Made by a program: the position numbers and the translations under genes | Origin: Saccharospirillum salsuginis | GTDB lineage: Bacteria; Pseudomonadota; Gammaproteobacteria; Pseudomonadales; Natronospirillaceae | Assembly (NCBI RefSeq): GCF_014651855.1 | Contig: NZ_BMXR01000002.1 | Coordinates: 62,001-126,000, forward strand | Reading direction: 5' to 3' | DNA: 64,000 nucleotides | In this document: in pieces, positions 1 through 9,469 of the stretch | Position numbering within the stretch: position 1 is the stretch's first letter | Layout of the letters: every line of letters starts with the position of its first letter | The notes under the pieces: model-generated | What the model was told of the DNA's origin: nothing | Seen by the model: only the letters and a program-made list of their open reading frames with translations | The model's database searches: none

Positions 1-377
1 ACGCCGACCGACAACCGGTTCACACCGGCCGCGCGAAAGCCCTTGAAGCGACTCTCGTCCACGGTGCCCGGATTGGCTTCGAGGGTGATCTCGCAGTCCG
101 GCGCGAACCCCAGTCGCTGATCCAGCCGCTCCAGGATCGCGCCGATGGCGTCCGGCGACAACAGGCTGGGCGTACCGCCCCCGAAGAAGACGGACGTGAC
201 CGGCCGGCCCTGAGCCAACGGGCTGTCCTGGTCGAGGTCCTCGAACAGACGGGTCAGATACTCGGCCTCGGGGATGAGCTCCGGATCCAGCGCGTGGGAA
301 TTGAAGTCGCAATAGGGGCATTTGCGCACGCACCAGGGCACGTGCACATAAACGGACAGCGGCCGTTGCACGGTCAT
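1..377 (-). CDS. hemW: HemW-type radical SAM protein (partial, N-terminal 125 residues)
   Basis: The product is a HemW/HemN-like radical SAM protein; HemW is regarded as a haem chaperone rather than a true coproporphyrinogen oxidase. The visible N-terminus reads [16 protein letters not shown], with the CxxxCxxC cysteines that bind the 4Fe-4S cluster. [10 protein letters not shown] and EANPGT follow, both typical of this family. The Cys that follows the third cluster Cys in HemN-type enzymes is replaced by Phe-Asn here. The gene runs off the left edge, so about two thirds is missing. Its ATG overlaps the stop of rdgB by four bases (ATGA), so it is translationally coupled as the most distal visible gene of the yggS-to-hemW minus-strand operon. 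Confidence 0.93.
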   Translation of the reverse strand, partial: MTVQRPLSVYVHVPWCVRKCPYCDFNSHALDPELIPEAEYLTRLFEDLDQDSPLAQGRPVTSVFFGGGTPSLLSPDAIGAILERLDQRLGFAPDCEITLEANPGTVDESRFKGFRAAGVNRLSVG

Positions 378-985
378 GAGGTCAGCCGTTGCTCCAGCAA
401 CGGCAGGAAGGCGGCCATGGCCTGGCCGCGATGCGATAGGCGGTTTTTGACCTCGGGCGCCAGTTCCGCCGCCGTGCAACCCTGGTCGGGCACGTAGAAA
501 ATGGGGTCGTAGCCGAAACCGTCCTCGCCGACCGGTTGGGTCAGGATGACGCCTTCCCAGCTGCGCTGGACGATCAGCGGGGTCGGGTCCTGGGCGTGGC
601 GCATAAACGCGAGCACGCACTGGAATCGAGCGGTGCGTTCGGCTTCCGGGACGTCTTTCAACTCGTTCAACACCCGCTCGATGTTGGCGGTGTCATTGTG
701 CTCGCCGCCGATCAGCGCCGAGTACCGGGCACTGTAAATACCCGGCGCACCGTTCAGGGCGTCGATCTCCAGGCCCGAATCGTCCGCAAGCGCAGGCAGG
801 CCCGTGGCCTCGGCGGCGTGGCGGGCCTTGAGAATGGCGTTCTCGATGAAGCTCAGGCCGGTCTCGTCGGCGTCGACCACACCCAGCTCTTTCTGCGGCA
901 CCACCTCGATATCGAGCGGTTCCAGAAGGCGGCCGAATTCCCGTAACTTACCGGCGTTGCCGGAGGCCAGCACCCATTGGCTCAT
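374..985 (-). CDS. rdgB: RdgB/HAM1 non-canonical purine NTP pyrophosphatase
   Basis: This enzyme hydrolyses dITP, ITP and XTP to monophosphates plus pyrophosphate, which keeps deaminated purines out of DNA and RNA. It acts in the cytoplasm as a dimer. The 203-residue protein starts with the nucleotide-binding [11 protein letters not shown] (about 7-17). It carries [16 protein letters not shown] with the catalytic acidic residues near 68-83, GFGYDPIF near 155 and LSHRGQAM near the C-terminus. Length and motifs are full for the family. Start and stop overlap both neighbours by four bases, with the DUF4426 gene upstream and hemW downstream, the tight packing expected in an operon. Confidence 0.97.
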   Translation of the reverse strand: MSQWVLASGNAGKLREFGRLLEPLDIEVVPQKELGVVDADETGLSFIENAILKARHAAEATGLPALADDSGLEIDALNGAPGIYSARYSALIGGEHNDTANIERVLNELKDVPEAERTARFQCVLAFMRHAQDPTPLIVQRSWEGVILTQPVGEDGFGYDPIFYVPDQGCTAAELAPEVKNRLSHRGQAMAAFLPLLEQRLTS

Positions 986-1428
986 TCACCTTCCTCCCAC
1001 ATTTCCTGACTGAAGCTGTATTCGAAGACGGGTTCGTCCGGCAGGTCGACGGTGACGTCGAACCAGAGCATTTCGCGGTCGTCGATGCGCACCTGGCCCA
1101 GGTGATAGATGGCGTTCTGCTCACGCACCACCTCCAGATCCACATCCTGCGCCTGGCCGATCAGGTTGCGCACCCGCACCGAGACATCGGCTTCGACTGG
1201 CGTGGCCACGCCATCGGGTTGTTGTTCGAGCACGGACAGATTGATCAGCGCCATTCGGCCGGAGCGCTGCAGGCCGTACTGGCTGGCGATCTCCGGAGAC
1301 AGGTTGGTGCTGTTGAGCACGATGTAATGCAACTCGTGCCCGCGAAATTCCACTTTCTGTTCCGCATGGGCCAGACCCAGTGTCATGGCCAGGCCGAGCA
1401 GCAGCATCGCGGCGCGATGGATTCTCAT
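982..1428 (-). CDS. DUF4426 family exported protein
   Basis: A small periplasmic protein of unknown function belonging, by recall, to the DUF4426 family found between metW and rdgB in Pseudomonas relatives. With the ATG at 1428 it has 148 residues and begins with a clear signal peptide, [20 protein letters not shown], followed by a probable cleavage site after AHA. The mature part is beta-rich with no catalytic motif I recognise. A GTG nine bases further upstream is in frame, but GAGG sits directly against it; the same GAGG is eight bases from the ATG, so I chose the ATG. It overlaps rdgB by four bases and starts just before the metW stop. Confidence 0.85.
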   Translation of the reverse strand: MRIHRAAMLLLGLAMTLGLAHAEQKVEFRGHELHYIVLNSTNLSPEIASQYGLQRSGRMALINLSVLEQQPDGVATPVEADVSVRVRNLIGQAQDVDLEVVREQNAIYHLGQVRIDDREMLWFDVTVDLPDEPVFEYSFSQEMWEEGE

Positions 1429-1433
1429 GATGC

Positions 1434-2024
1434 TCACCTCGTTATGTGATAGAGGGCGATTTCGCCCAGCAAGTTGGGCAGTAGACGGATCTTCCAGTTG
1501 GCTTCGTGGTTCCGGTCCACCACCGTCCTTTCCAGTATTTTAATGCCTCGTTCGTGACACAACACTTCGAAGTCGCGAAAGGTGAAGAAGTGAATGTTCG
1601 GCGTTTCGTACCAGGCATACGGCAACGATTCCGACACCGGCATCCGGCCGCGAAAACCCAGGTAGGCCCGGGTGGTCCAGTGACCGAAGTTGGGGAAGGT
1701 GACGATGGCCTCCCTCCCGATGCGCAACATCTCCTCGACGATGCGATCCGGCTTGGTGGTCTGCTGCAACGACTGGCTCATGATGACGGTGTCGAAACTC
1801 TGGTCATCGAAGTCGTCCAGGCCGTTGTTCAGATCGCGGTGGATGACATCCACGCCGCGCCGCACGCATTCGACGATGTTGCCGGTGTCGATCTCCAGGC
1901 CGTAGCCGCTCACTTGTTTGTGGTCGCGCAGCAGCGCGAGCAGGGACCCGTCGCCGCAGCCCAGGTCGAGCACCCGGCTGGTGGGGTTCACCCACCGTTG
2001 AATATAGTCCAGATCCGGTCTCAT
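1434..2024 (-). CDS. metW: MetW, methionine biosynthesis methyltransferase-fold protein
   Basis: MetW is a SAM-methyltransferase-fold protein that works with MetX in homoserine acylation in Pseudomonas-like bacteria. The 196-residue protein contains the SAM-binding motif VLDLGCGDGSLL (about 18-29), the acidic loop GLEIDTGNI, and FDTVIMSQSLQ. The frame stays open upstream, but the start [14 protein letters not shown] is the family start. Its ATG overlaps the metX stop as TGATG, so the two proteins are made in coupled amounts. This coupling agrees with reports of a MetX-MetW complex in related organisms. Confidence 0.95.
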   Translation of the reverse strand: MRPDLDYIQRWVNPTSRVLDLGCGDGSLLALLRDHKQVSGYGLEIDTGNIVECVRRGVDVIHRDLNNGLDDFDDQSFDTVIMSQSLQQTTKPDRIVEEMLRIGREAIVTFPNFGHWTTRAYLGFRGRMPVSESLPYAWYETPNIHFFTFRDFEVLCHERGIKILERTVVDRNHEANWKIRLLPNLLGEIALYHITR

Positions 2025-3172
2025 CAAGCGGCACCTCCGGTTTCGAGCGACCCCAGGAAGCCCTTGATCAGGTCGACGTACTCCGGGATGGGGAACAGGA
2101 AGGCGTCGTGGCCCTGTGGCGCGTCGATTTCCAGGTAGCTGACCGGGCGCCGCGCCTTGACCAGGGCGCGGACGATTTCCTCGCTGCGGTCCGGCGCGAA
2201 ACGCCAGTCGGTGCTGAACGAGGCCACCAGAAAGCGGCACCGGCTTTGGCTCAGGCAACGGGCCAGATCGTTGTCGTGGTCGGCGGCCGGGTCGAAGTAG
2301 TCGAGGGCTTTGGTCATCAACAAATAGGTATTGGCATCGAACTGGTCCGAAAAGTTTTCACCCTGATAGCGCAGGTAGCTTTCCACTTCGAAGTCGACGT
2401 CGTAGTTGAAATTCAGTGTGCCCGAACGCAGATCGCGGCCGAATTTCTCGCGCATGGCGCTGTCCGACAAATAGGTGATGTGACCCAGCATGCGCGCCAG
2501 CATCAGGCCTTTTTTCGGACGGGTGTCGTGATCCATGTAGTAGCCCTGGTGGAAGTCCGGGTCACTGGCGATCGCCTGGCGGGCCACTTCGTTGAAGGCA
2601 ATGTTCTGGGCGCTGAGCTTGGGCGCGGCGGCGATAACGGCGCAACCGCGCATCCGCTCCGGATAGTCGATCGACCAGCGCAGCGCCTGCATGCCGCCGA
2701 GACTGCCGCCGATGACGGCGTGCCAGCGTTCGATGCCAAGCCGGTCCGCCAGGCGGGCCTGGCTTTTCACCCAGTCGCGTACGGCCATGATCGGGAAATC
2801 CGGACCGTAGGGGCGGCCGGTTGCCGGGTCGATACTGGTCGGGCCGGTGGAGCCGTGACAGCCGCCCAGGTTATTGACCGAGACCACGAAATAGTGGTTT
2901 GTGTCGATCACCTTACCGGGGCCGATGCAGGCGTCCCACCAGCCGGGTTTGCGGTCGTCCATGCTGTGGTAGCCGGCGGCGTGGTGATGGCCGCTCAACG
3001 CATGGCAGATCAGAATGGCGTTGGAGCGGTCCGCGTTCAGCGTGCCGTAGGTTTCGTACACCAGTTGATAGGACGGCAGTGTCCGGCCGCTGCGCAACGG
3101 CAACGGTTCATCGAAGGTCGCTGTTTGAGGGCTGATCAGACCTACGCTGTCAGCCGGGATGTCTGTGGGCAT
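2024..3172 (-). CDS. metX: Homoserine O-acyltransferase MetX
   Basis: An alpha/beta hydrolase-fold enzyme that acylates L-homoserine at the start of methionine synthesis. It has 382 residues, the usual length. The nucleophile elbow [10 protein letters not shown] places Ser157. The catalytic Asp is probably in STDWRFAP and the His in PQGHDAFL near the C-terminus. The family is named homoserine O-acetyltransferase, but Pseudomonas enzymes coupled to MetW use succinyl-CoA, so the acyl donor here may be succinyl-CoA; the sequence alone does not settle it. It is the first methionine gene after the yggT unit, 61 bp downstream of yggT. I saw no SAM riboswitch-like leader ahead of it. Confidence 0.95.
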   Translation of the reverse strand: MPTDIPADSVGLISPQTATFDEPLPLRSGRTLPSYQLVYETYGTLNADRSNAILICHALSGHHHAAGYHSMDDRKPGWWDACIGPGKVIDTNHYFVVSVNNLGGCHGSTGPTSIDPATGRPYGPDFPIMAVRDWVKSQARLADRLGIERWHAVIGGSLGGMQALRWSIDYPERMRGCAVIAAAPKLSAQNIAFNEVARQAIASDPDFHQGYYMDHDTRPKKGLMLARMLGHITYLSDSAMREKFGRDLRSGTLNFNYDVDFEVESYLRYQGENFSDQFDANTYLLMTKALDYFDPAADHDNDLARCLSQSRCRFLVASFSTDWRFAPDRSEEIVRALVKARRPVSYLEIDAPQGHDAFLFPIPEYVDLIKGFLGSLETGGAA

Positions 3173-3233
3173 GAAGGGTCTTTCCTGGGGCCTGGGACGG
3201 GACCGGCGCGAGGGCCGGCCCGTGAACGTCTGA

Positions 3234-3851
3234 TCAGAGGCCGATGAACGGACTGAAGCCTCGGGTGCTGTATCTCAGGACTTCGTAGAAGCCGGTGGGA
3301 GGCAACACCATTCGACCGAGGATGAAATCACGCAGGATGATCAGCACCAGGAAGGCCACGATGTAGGACAGATCCAGCATGCCGACCTGCAGGTTCAGTT
3401 TGCGGAACGGTCCGACGAACGGTTCGACCATCTGCGCCATGAAGCCGAGCAGGGGGTTTTGCTGGCCCATCGAGATCCAGCTGCCCACGGCCACGATGAT
3501 CATGCTCCACTGCAGCACCGTCAGGATGATGCCGGCCACGGCGATGAGGGCCCAGACGACGATCTGGCCAAGGTTGGCCAGCGGATTGGTGCCCATCAAA
3601 CCGAAGATCATCAGGGCGAGGATGATCTGGCCGACCCAGATGCAGAACAGGGCAGAGAAATCCAGCCCGGCATAGCCCGGAATGATCCGCCGCAGCGGCA
3701 TCAGGAACGGATTGGTGATTTTCAGGACCGTTTGCGCCAGCGGGTTATAGACATCGGCTCGCGCGACCTGGGCCAGGAATCGGGCCACCAAAGCGATCAA
3801 TACAATGGCGAAGGCCGTTTTCAGGATCAGAACCAGAATTTCGCCCAGCAT
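3234..3851 (-). CDS. yggT: YggT family integral membrane protein
   Basis: A 205-residue inner-membrane protein of the YggT family. It shows two YGGT repeats, each with a pair of hydrophobic helices followed by a proline-rich turn: [13 protein letters not shown] near residues 47-59 and [11 protein letters not shown] near 137-147. In other bacteria the family has been linked to osmotic tolerance and cell division, but its biochemical role is unclear. It lies between proC (58 bp) and metX (61 bp), the same place as in Pseudomonas. A good Shine-Dalgarno (AGGAGTC) precedes the ATG. Confidence 0.93.
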   Translation of the reverse strand: MLGEILVLILKTAFAIVLIALVARFLAQVARADVYNPLAQTVLKITNPFLMPLRRIIPGYAGLDFSALFCIWVGQIILALMIFGLMGTNPLANLGQIVVWALIAVAGIILTVLQWSMIIVAVGSWISMGQQNPLLGFMAQMVEPFVGPFRKLNLQVGMLDLSYIVAFLVLIILRDFILGRMVLPPTGFYEVLRYSTRGFSPFIGL

Positions 3852-3909
3852 GGGGGACTCCTTTATTTGAAGATGACAGTCGTACGCGTGATTCGGCCTG
3901 GCGGTTCGG

Positions 3910-4731
<822 letters not shown>

Positions 4732-4767
4732 GCGATTCTCCTTTTGTGCCGGTATTGGGCTGGCGAT

Positions 4768-5472
4768 TCAGCGGTGACGTTGTCCGAAAATGGCGCTGCC
4801 GACCCGGACATGGGTGGCACCGCACTCAATGGCGATCTCGAAATCCTGACTCATGCCCATGGACAGGGCCTGACAGTCCGGAAAGTCTGTAATAAGGGTG
4901 TCTCTCAGGCTTTTCAATTGCAAGAACTGGGCTTTCAGCTCGGCCTCCGGCAGATCCAGCGCCGGAATCGCCATCAGACCGGCGAGTCGCAGGCGCGGCA
5001 GTTCACTCACCGACCGGGCCAGTTCGGTCACCTCGTCCGGCGTGACGCCGGACTTGGCCGGATCCCGGCTGATATTGACCTGCAGGCAGACATTCAACGG
5101 CGGTATCGATTCCGGGCGTTGATCGGACAGACGCCGAGCGATCTTCAGCCGGTCGATGGTCTGCACCCAGTCGAAACGCTCGGCGATGGCCCGCGTCTTG
5201 TTGCTCTGCAGCGGCCCGATGAAATGCCAGACCGGCCGGGGGCCGCTCCAGGCATCGACCTTGTCGACCGACTCCTGAACGTAGTTCTCGCCCAGATCCG
5301 TCGCGCCGGCGGAGACGGCGGCCAGCAGGTCCGCCAACGGCCAGGTTTTGCTGACCGCGACCAGGGTGACGTCGTCGGCGGAGCGGCCGGCGCGTTCGCA
5401 GGCGGAACGGATGCGGGCCTTTACGGAGGCGAGATTGTCGGCAATGGCGTTGGCGTGAGGTTCGCTGTTCAC
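4768..5472 (-). CDS. yggS: YggS/PLPBP, pyridoxal phosphate homeostasis protein
   Basis: A cytoplasmic PLP-binding TIM-barrel protein that buffers pyridoxal phosphate and affects amino-acid metabolism but is not itself a known enzyme. It carries the PLP-lysine motif LVAVSKTWP, GENYVQE, HFIGPLQSNK and the phosphate-binding C-terminal region around SMGMSQDFEIAIECGATHVR. The frame extends 26 codons upstream to an ATG at 5550, but homologues begin near SEPHANAIADNL. I therefore prefer the GTG at 5472, giving 234 residues, although its Shine-Dalgarno is weak. It is the first gene of the minus-strand operon and diverges from pilT across about 250 bp. Confidence 0.92.
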   Translation of the reverse strand: MNSEPHANAIADNLASVKARIRSACERAGRSADDVTLVAVSKTWPLADLLAAVSAGATDLGENYVQESVDKVDAWSGPRPVWHFIGPLQSNKTRAIAERFDWVQTIDRLKIARRLSDQRPESIPPLNVCLQVNISRDPAKSGVTPDEVTELARSVSELPRLRLAGLMAIPALDLPEAELKAQFLQLKSLRDTLITDFPDCQALSMGMSQDFEIAIECGATHVRVGSAIFGQRHR

Positions 5473-5719
5473 TGGATGTCCATCGAGGTTGCTGGGGTTG
5501 TCGCGCCGCACGCTCGCAAATCCGCCGCCTTCGGTTACACTGAATGACAACCGAATTCTAAGGCGGCTTTTGCAGGCTGTGTCTCAAAACCCGAGAGCAT
5601 AACTGTTTTGGCGCTGCCTGAGTATTGTATCTTTTCCTGTCCGGGATGTGTCAGGCCGAGTACCCGTTGCCTAGAGACGGAGGCCGCACCCGGAAACGAC
5701 CGTAGTATTGGGGAACTGA

Positions 5720-6754
5720 ATGGACATTACCGAACTGCTCGCCTTCAGCGCGAAACAGAACGCATCCGACCTTCACCTGTCCGCCGGCCTGCCGCCGATG
5801 ATCCGGGTGGATGGCGACATCCGGCGTATCAACCTGCCGGCCCTGGCCCATAAAGAAGTGCACGCGCTGATCTACGACATCATGAACGACAAGCAGCGCA
5901 AGGATTTCGAGGAATTCCTGGAGACCGACTTCTCGTTCGAAGTGCCCGGCGTGGCGCGTTTCCGGGTCAACGCCTTCACCCAGAACCGGGGCTCCGGCGC
6001 CGTTTTCCGGACCATTCCGTCCAAAGTACTGACCATGGAAGACCTGGGCATGGGCCAGGTCTTCAAGGACGTCGCCTCCGTGCCGCGCGGCATCGTTCTG
6101 GTGACCGGTCCGACCGGCTCGGGTAAGTCCACCACCCTCGCGGCGATGATGAACTACCTGAACGAGACCAAGTACGAGCACATCCTCACCATCGAGGACC
6201 CGATCGAATTCGTGCACGAATCCAAGAAGTGCCTGGTCAACCAGCGCGAAGTTCACCGCGACACCCACGGCTTCTCCGAAGCCCTGCGCTCGGCGCTGCG
6301 GGAAGACCCCGACATCATCCTGGTCGGCGAGCTGCGGGACCTGGAAACCATCCGCCTGGCGCTGACCGCCGCCGAAACCGGCCACCTGGTGTTCGGCACC
6401 CTGCACACCACCTCAGCCGCCAAGACCATCGACCGGATCGTCGATGTCTTCCCGGCCGAGGAAAAGTCGATGATCCGCTCGATGCTGTCGGAATCCCTGC
6501 AGGCGGTGATTTCACAGACGCTGCTGAAGCGCAACGGCGGCGGCCGGGTCGCGGCACACGAGATCATGATCGGCACCCCGGCGATCCGGAACCTGATACG
6601 CGAAGACAAAGTGGCCCAGATGTACTCGGCCATCCAGACCGGTGCCCAGGTCGGCATGCAGACACTCGACCAGTGCCTCGCCAACCTGGTCCAAAAAGGC
6701 ATGATTTCCCGGGAGATCGCGCGCGAGAAGGCCAAACAGCCTGAGAGTTTCTGA
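5720..6754 (+). CDS. pilT: Type IV pilus retraction ATPase PilT
   Basis: A hexameric secretion-superfamily ATPase that depolymerises type IV pili from the inner-membrane platform, driving twitching motility and DNA uptake. The 344 residues match family length. Walker A is GPTGSGKST (130-138), the Asp box lies around TIEDPIEFVHE, Walker B is DIILVGELRD (about 198-207), and the His box is TGHLVFGTLHTT. The C-terminal AIRNLIRE motif, needed for retraction in PilT, is present. The divergent arrangement with yggS is the Pseudomonas one. pilU follows, but only after an unusual 729 bp spacer full of repeats. Confidence 0.98.
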   Translation: MDITELLAFSAKQNASDLHLSAGLPPMIRVDGDIRRINLPALAHKEVHALIYDIMNDKQRKDFEEFLETDFSFEVPGVARFRVNAFTQNRGSGAVFRTIPSKVLTMEDLGMGQVFKDVASVPRGIVLVTGPTGSGKSTTLAAMMNYLNETKYEHILTIEDPIEFVHESKKCLVNQREVHRDTHGFSEALRSALREDPDIILVGELRDLETIRLALTAAETGHLVFGTLHTTSAAKTIDRIVDVFPAEEKSMIRSMLSESLQAVISQTLLKRNGGGRVAAHEIMIGTPAIRNLIREDKVAQMYSAIQTGAQVGMQTLDQCLANLVQKGMISREIAREKAKQPESF

Positions 6755-6817
6755 GGCCCGGTATTGTTTTGTGGCTGTGGTTGACTCTTGCTGGGTTGGC
6801 TTGGGAGCCGTGGGTCC

Positions 6818-6931
6818 GCGGCCGGTGGTGGGTGTACCCCTGGCGGTTCGCCGCAAGTACGTCCATGTAGGCTCGGCGGCCCGCATCCCTGCGGGCCGAC
6901 GCCCGCCAGGCGCACACCCACCACCGGTCGC
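6818..6931 (+). repeat. Family A element A1
   Basis: A long imperfect palindrome. The arms 6818-6846 and 6903-6931 pair at about 26 of 29 positions. Inside is the conserved core with a small hairpin around TACGTCCATGTA and a second, GC-rich hairpin built on CGGCCCGCAT / GCGGGCCG. The core is read on the plus strand. A1 pairs with A2 in the opposite orientation on the other side of a REP-like pair. Confidence 0.9.
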
Positions 6932-6977
6932 TTACAACGGTGTCACCGAAACGTCCGAGATATGAACGGCCAGTCGA

Positions 6978-7090
6978 GTAGGGTGGGCACGGCCCACCAT
7001 GGAAGGATAACTCGGCTCCGGCTCGTCTCCCGGTTGAATGGTGTAGGCTGGGGTTGCTTACCAAAAGCTGGTGGGCAATGCCCACCCTAC
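6978..7090. repeat. Inverted pair of GTAG hairpins, REP type B
   Basis: The left copy (6978-6998) reads GTAGGGTGGGCACGGCCCAC and the right copy (7070-7090) is its near reverse complement ending in CCCTAC. Each is a GTAG tetranucleotide followed by a short GC hairpin, the layout known for REP sequences handled by RAYT transposases. The inverted arrangement resembles a BIME. No RAYT gene is in the window. Confidence 0.88.
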
Positions 7091-7141
7091 TTGACTAATG
7101 ATTGGCGGAACTTGCTGTACTGCAAAGTGAATACATAACAA

Positions 7142-7256
7142 GCGCACGGTGGCGGGTGTCCCCGTGACGGACGTCGGCCCGCAGGGATGCGGGCCGTCGA
7201 GCTTACATGGAAGTACTTGCAGCGGTCCGTCAGGGGGAGCACCCGCCATCGGGCGC
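7142..7256 (-). repeat. Family A element A2
   Basis: The same element as A1 but with the core in reverse orientation. The arms are 7142-7171 and 7226-7256. The core keeps the CCCGCAT / GCGGG hairpin and the CATGGAAGTACTT hairpin. The arms differ in sequence from those of A1 although both fold on themselves. Confidence 0.88.
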
Positions 7257-7258
7257 GA

Positions 7259-7422
7259 ACGATTGGCACGATGCCTACCCAGTAAAAGAGGTAGAAGGCA
7301 CAGATACAAACGACAGGCACGATGCCTACCCAGCAAAAGGGGTAGAAGGCACAGACACAAACGACTGGCACAATCGGACCCGGATAAAAGGTGCCACAGG
7401 CACAAACCCAAACGATTGGCAC
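7259..7422. repeat. 51-bp direct tandem repeat, about 3.2 units
   Basis: The motif ACGAYTGGCAC recurs at 7259, 7310, 7361 and 7412, a spacing of exactly 51 bp each time. Units 1 and 2 are nearly identical and contain GCCTACC and GTAGAAGGCAC (7291 and 7342), which can pair imperfectly. Unit 3 has diverged. The GTAGAAGGCAC motif appears again near 62.6 and 63.0 kb. Confidence 0.92.
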
Positions 7423-7483
7423 AACACAATTAGTGACCAAGCCTCCAGACCAACCTCTGGAGCAATGAGAACTGGAAACGGCT

Positions 7484-8611
7484 ATGGAATTTGATCGATT
7501 ACTGCGTTTGATGGTGGAAAAAGGGGCCTCGGACATGTTCGTCACCGCCGGGGTGCCGCCGAGCATGAAAGTGCACGGGCAGATCGTGCCGGTGACCAAG
7601 AACCCGCTGAGCCCCGAGAAAACCCGGGAACTCGTGCTGTCCGTCATGACCGACAAGCAACGGGTCGAATTCGCCGAAACCCAGGAGTGTAACTTTGCCA
7701 TCTCCGCCCGGGGCATCGGCCGCTTCCGGGTCAGTGCGTTTCACCAGCGCAACCTTGCCGGCATGGTGCTGCGTCGCATTGAAACCCGGATTCCGCGTGT
7801 CGAAGAGCTGGGTCTGCCCGAGATTATCAAGAAACTCGCCATGACCAAGCGCGGTCTGGTGTTCTTTGTCGGGGCGACCGGTACCGGTAAGTCGACCAGT
7901 TTGTCGGCGATGATCGGTCACCGGAACCGGAATTCGAAAGGCCATATCATCTCCATCGAGGACCCGATCGAATTCATTCACCAGCACGAAAGCAGCATTG
8001 TTACCCAGCGCGAAGTCGGGATCGATACCGACAGTTTCGAGGTCGCCCTGAAAAACACCCTGCGTCAGGCGCCGGATGTGATCATGATCGGGGAGGTGCG
8101 GACCAAGGAAACCATGGACTACGCCATGGCGTTCGCCGAAACCGGTCACCTGTGTCTGGCCACCCTGCACGCCAACAACGCCAACCAGGCGCTGGACCGC
8201 ATCATGCACTTCTTCCCGTCGGACCGGCAGCGTCAGCTGTGGATGGACCTGTCCTTGAACCTCAAGGGCATTGTCGCCCAGCAGTTGATTCCCACGCCGG
8301 ATGGTCAGGGCCGTAAGGCGATCATCGAGGTGCTGGTGAATACGCCGCTGGTATCGGACCACATCCGCAAAGGCGAGGTGCATCTGTTGAAGGACTTGAT
8401 GGCCAAGTCCAATGAGCAGGGGATGCAGACGTTCGATCAGGCGTTGTTCAAAGCCTATTCACGGGGCGAAATCACCTACGAGGACGCTCTGGCGTACGCG
8501 GATTCAGCGAACGACCTGCGTCTGATGATCAAGCTGGATCAGGAAACCGACCCCGGCCATCTGACCGGTCAGGCGGCCAAGCTCTCGATTCAGGGAACGG
8601 ACGATTATTAA
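7484..8611 (+). CDS. pilU: PilU, PilT-like accessory retraction ATPase
   Basis: PilU is a paralogue of PilT that assists pilus retraction and depends on PilT for function in several species. The 375-residue protein has Walker A GATGTGKST (130-138), an Asp box near SIEDPIEFIHQHES, Walker B near DVIMIGEVRT and a His box ETGHLCLATLHANN. It has a longer C-terminus than PilT, as expected for PilU. The start at MEFDRLLRLM matches homologues. The large spacer means it may need its own promoter; readthrough from pilT would have to cross four long hairpins. Confidence 0.96.
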   Translation: MEFDRLLRLMVEKGASDMFVTAGVPPSMKVHGQIVPVTKNPLSPEKTRELVLSVMTDKQRVEFAETQECNFAISARGIGRFRVSAFHQRNLAGMVLRRIETRIPRVEELGLPEIIKKLAMTKRGLVFFVGATGTGKSTSLSAMIGHRNRNSKGHIISIEDPIEFIHQHESSIVTQREVGIDTDSFEVALKNTLRQAPDVIMIGEVRTKETMDYAMAFAETGHLCLATLHANNANQALDRIMHFFPSDRQRQLWMDLSLNLKGIVAQQLIPTPDGQGRKAIIEVLVNTPLVSDHIRKGEVHLLKDLMAKSNEQGMQTFDQALFKAYSRGEITYEDALAYADSANDLRLMIKLDQETDPGHLTGQAAKLSIQGTDDY

Positions 8612-8617
8612 TTGCGG

Positions 8618-8741
8618 GTAGGGCGGATGTCGTCCGACACTTCGGGCGACAGCGTCATCCGCCGTTTCTAACTGAGGCAAGCGCTGGATTCAGGGGCTGG
8701 TCGGATAGCGGAGGATATCGCCTTCGGCTCTTCCGCCCTAC
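8618..8741. repeat. Inverted pair of GTAG hairpins after pilU
   Basis: The left element (8618-8664) starts GTAGGGCGGATG, folds back with CATCCGCCG and contains an inner GTCG/CGAC hairpin. The right element (8703-8741) ends TTCCGCCCTAC in reverse orientation. The left hairpin is followed by TTTCT and begins seven bases after the pilU stop, so it may also act as a transcription stop. Confidence 0.8.
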
Positions 8742-8750
8742 ATGCAACGA

Positions 8751-9248
8751 TCAATGCTGGGTCTGGCTGGTCCTCATGACCCTCAAATCCCGATAGTTCC
8801 TGAGCCCGCCGTACATCATGGTATGGAATTTCTGGGCGGTCAGTTCGGTCTTCTCTTTGTAATCATTGATGTCGTAATCGCGCACCACGTCGGATTCCGG
8901 CGCGCTGCCGGGTTGGCCGGTGCGCAGGACAAGGCGGGTAATGTGGTTGCCGACTTCCTCGCGGATGGCTTTCACCAGGTCGAGGCCGGCCTGTTCGGTT
9001 TCCATCACTACGTCGATGATGGCCATGGCCAGATCGTCGCCGAGCTTGTGGGCGATGGCCAGGCCTTCTTCGGCGCTGGACGCGGTGTGAACGACCAGGG
9101 GTTGGTCTTCAAACAGGAATCGGCGCAGAGCCAGGCGGGTGACGGCATGGACCTCCGGTTCGTCGTCGACGACCAGTACTTGCCATCCCTGTTCGGCTTC
9201 AGAGGGTTTGCCGGTGGTTTCATCCGCCAGCCAATCGATCGATGACAT
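8751..9248 (-). CDS. Stand-alone response-regulator receiver protein
   Basis: A 165-residue protein with one receiver domain and no output domain. The phosphoacceptor pocket is intact: D28-D29 in VVDDEPEV, D79 in AIIDVVMET, T110 in LRTGQPG and K131/K133 in INDYKEKTE. The wording LRTGQPG...YDINDYK is that of receivers that normally precede a DUF3369 plus HD-GYP or GGDEF domain, but this protein stops about 30 residues after the receiver. The start at 9248 was chosen because GGAGG lies eight bases upstream; an in-frame start at 9332 lacks this. It is convergent with pilU. It could be a single-domain signalling relay or a truncated relative. Confidence 0.88.
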   Translation of the reverse strand: MSSIDWLADETTGKPSEAEQGWQVLVVDDEPEVHAVTRLALRRFLFEDQPLVVHTASSAEEGLAIAHKLGDDLAMAIIDVVMETEQAGLDLVKAIREEVGNHITRLVLRTGQPGSAPESDVVRDYDINDYKEKTELTAQKFHTMMYGGLRNYRDLRVMRTSQTQH

Positions 9249-9376
9249 CCTGTATCCTCCGGTGACGGCATACTCGCTGGAGAGTCTGCCGGTAAACAGC
9301 AGACATACGTCACCACGTTCGTTTTCGATCACTTAAAGATAGCTGAATTTATAACCAATGCAATGGAAAAGGCCGT

Positions 9377-9447
9377 GTAGGAGCGCGCACCGTGCGCGAC
9401 TCGGGAGTCAAAGACCATGATGGGTCGCGCACAGCGTACGCTCCTAC
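9377..9447. repeat. GTAG-headed inverted repeat pair, REP type E
   Basis: The left half GTAGGAGCGCGCACCGTGCG and the right half ending ACGCTCCTAC form an inverted pair with internal hairpins, between the receiver gene and astB. Confidence 0.8.
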
Positions 9448-9469
9448 AGGCTCACCATGATTATCTACA

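Larger units (their letters stand above)
6755..7483. other. 729 bp repeat-filled spacer between pilT and pilU
   Basis: No gene is supportable here. The spacer holds, in order, a family A element (6818-6931), an inverted pair of GTAG hairpins (6978-7090), a second family A element in reverse orientation (7142-7256) and a 51-bp tandem repeat (7259-7422). Only the last 60 bp or so before pilU look free of repeats. Because the tandem unit is a multiple of three, it stays open in several frames; I regard the resulting open frames as accidental. Confidence 0.85.

Noticed and set aside
1434..2258. Longer N-terminus for MetW
   Set aside because: The additional 78 residues run through metX in another frame and MetW homologues begin at 2024.
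2024..3240. SAM riboswitch ahead of metX
   Set aside because: The yggT-metX gap is only 61 bp and shows no riboswitch-like helices.
2108..3247. Long plus-strand frame opposite metX
   Set aside because: Composition-driven antisense frame; metX is certain from its catalytic motifs.
5472..5719. A sigma-70 promoter for pilT or yggS
   Set aside because: Some TTG/TAT-like hexamers can be picked out, but none has good spacing and sequence together.
7259..7422. CRISPR-like array
   Set aside because: The 51-bp units are direct tandem copies without unique spacers, and no cas gene is present.
7207..7494. 95-codon frame across the 51-bp tandem repeats, giving a 17-residue repeat protein
   Set aside because: The unit is a multiple of three, so several frames stay open. 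It overlaps a family A element and the pilU start, and its start lies inside an element arm.
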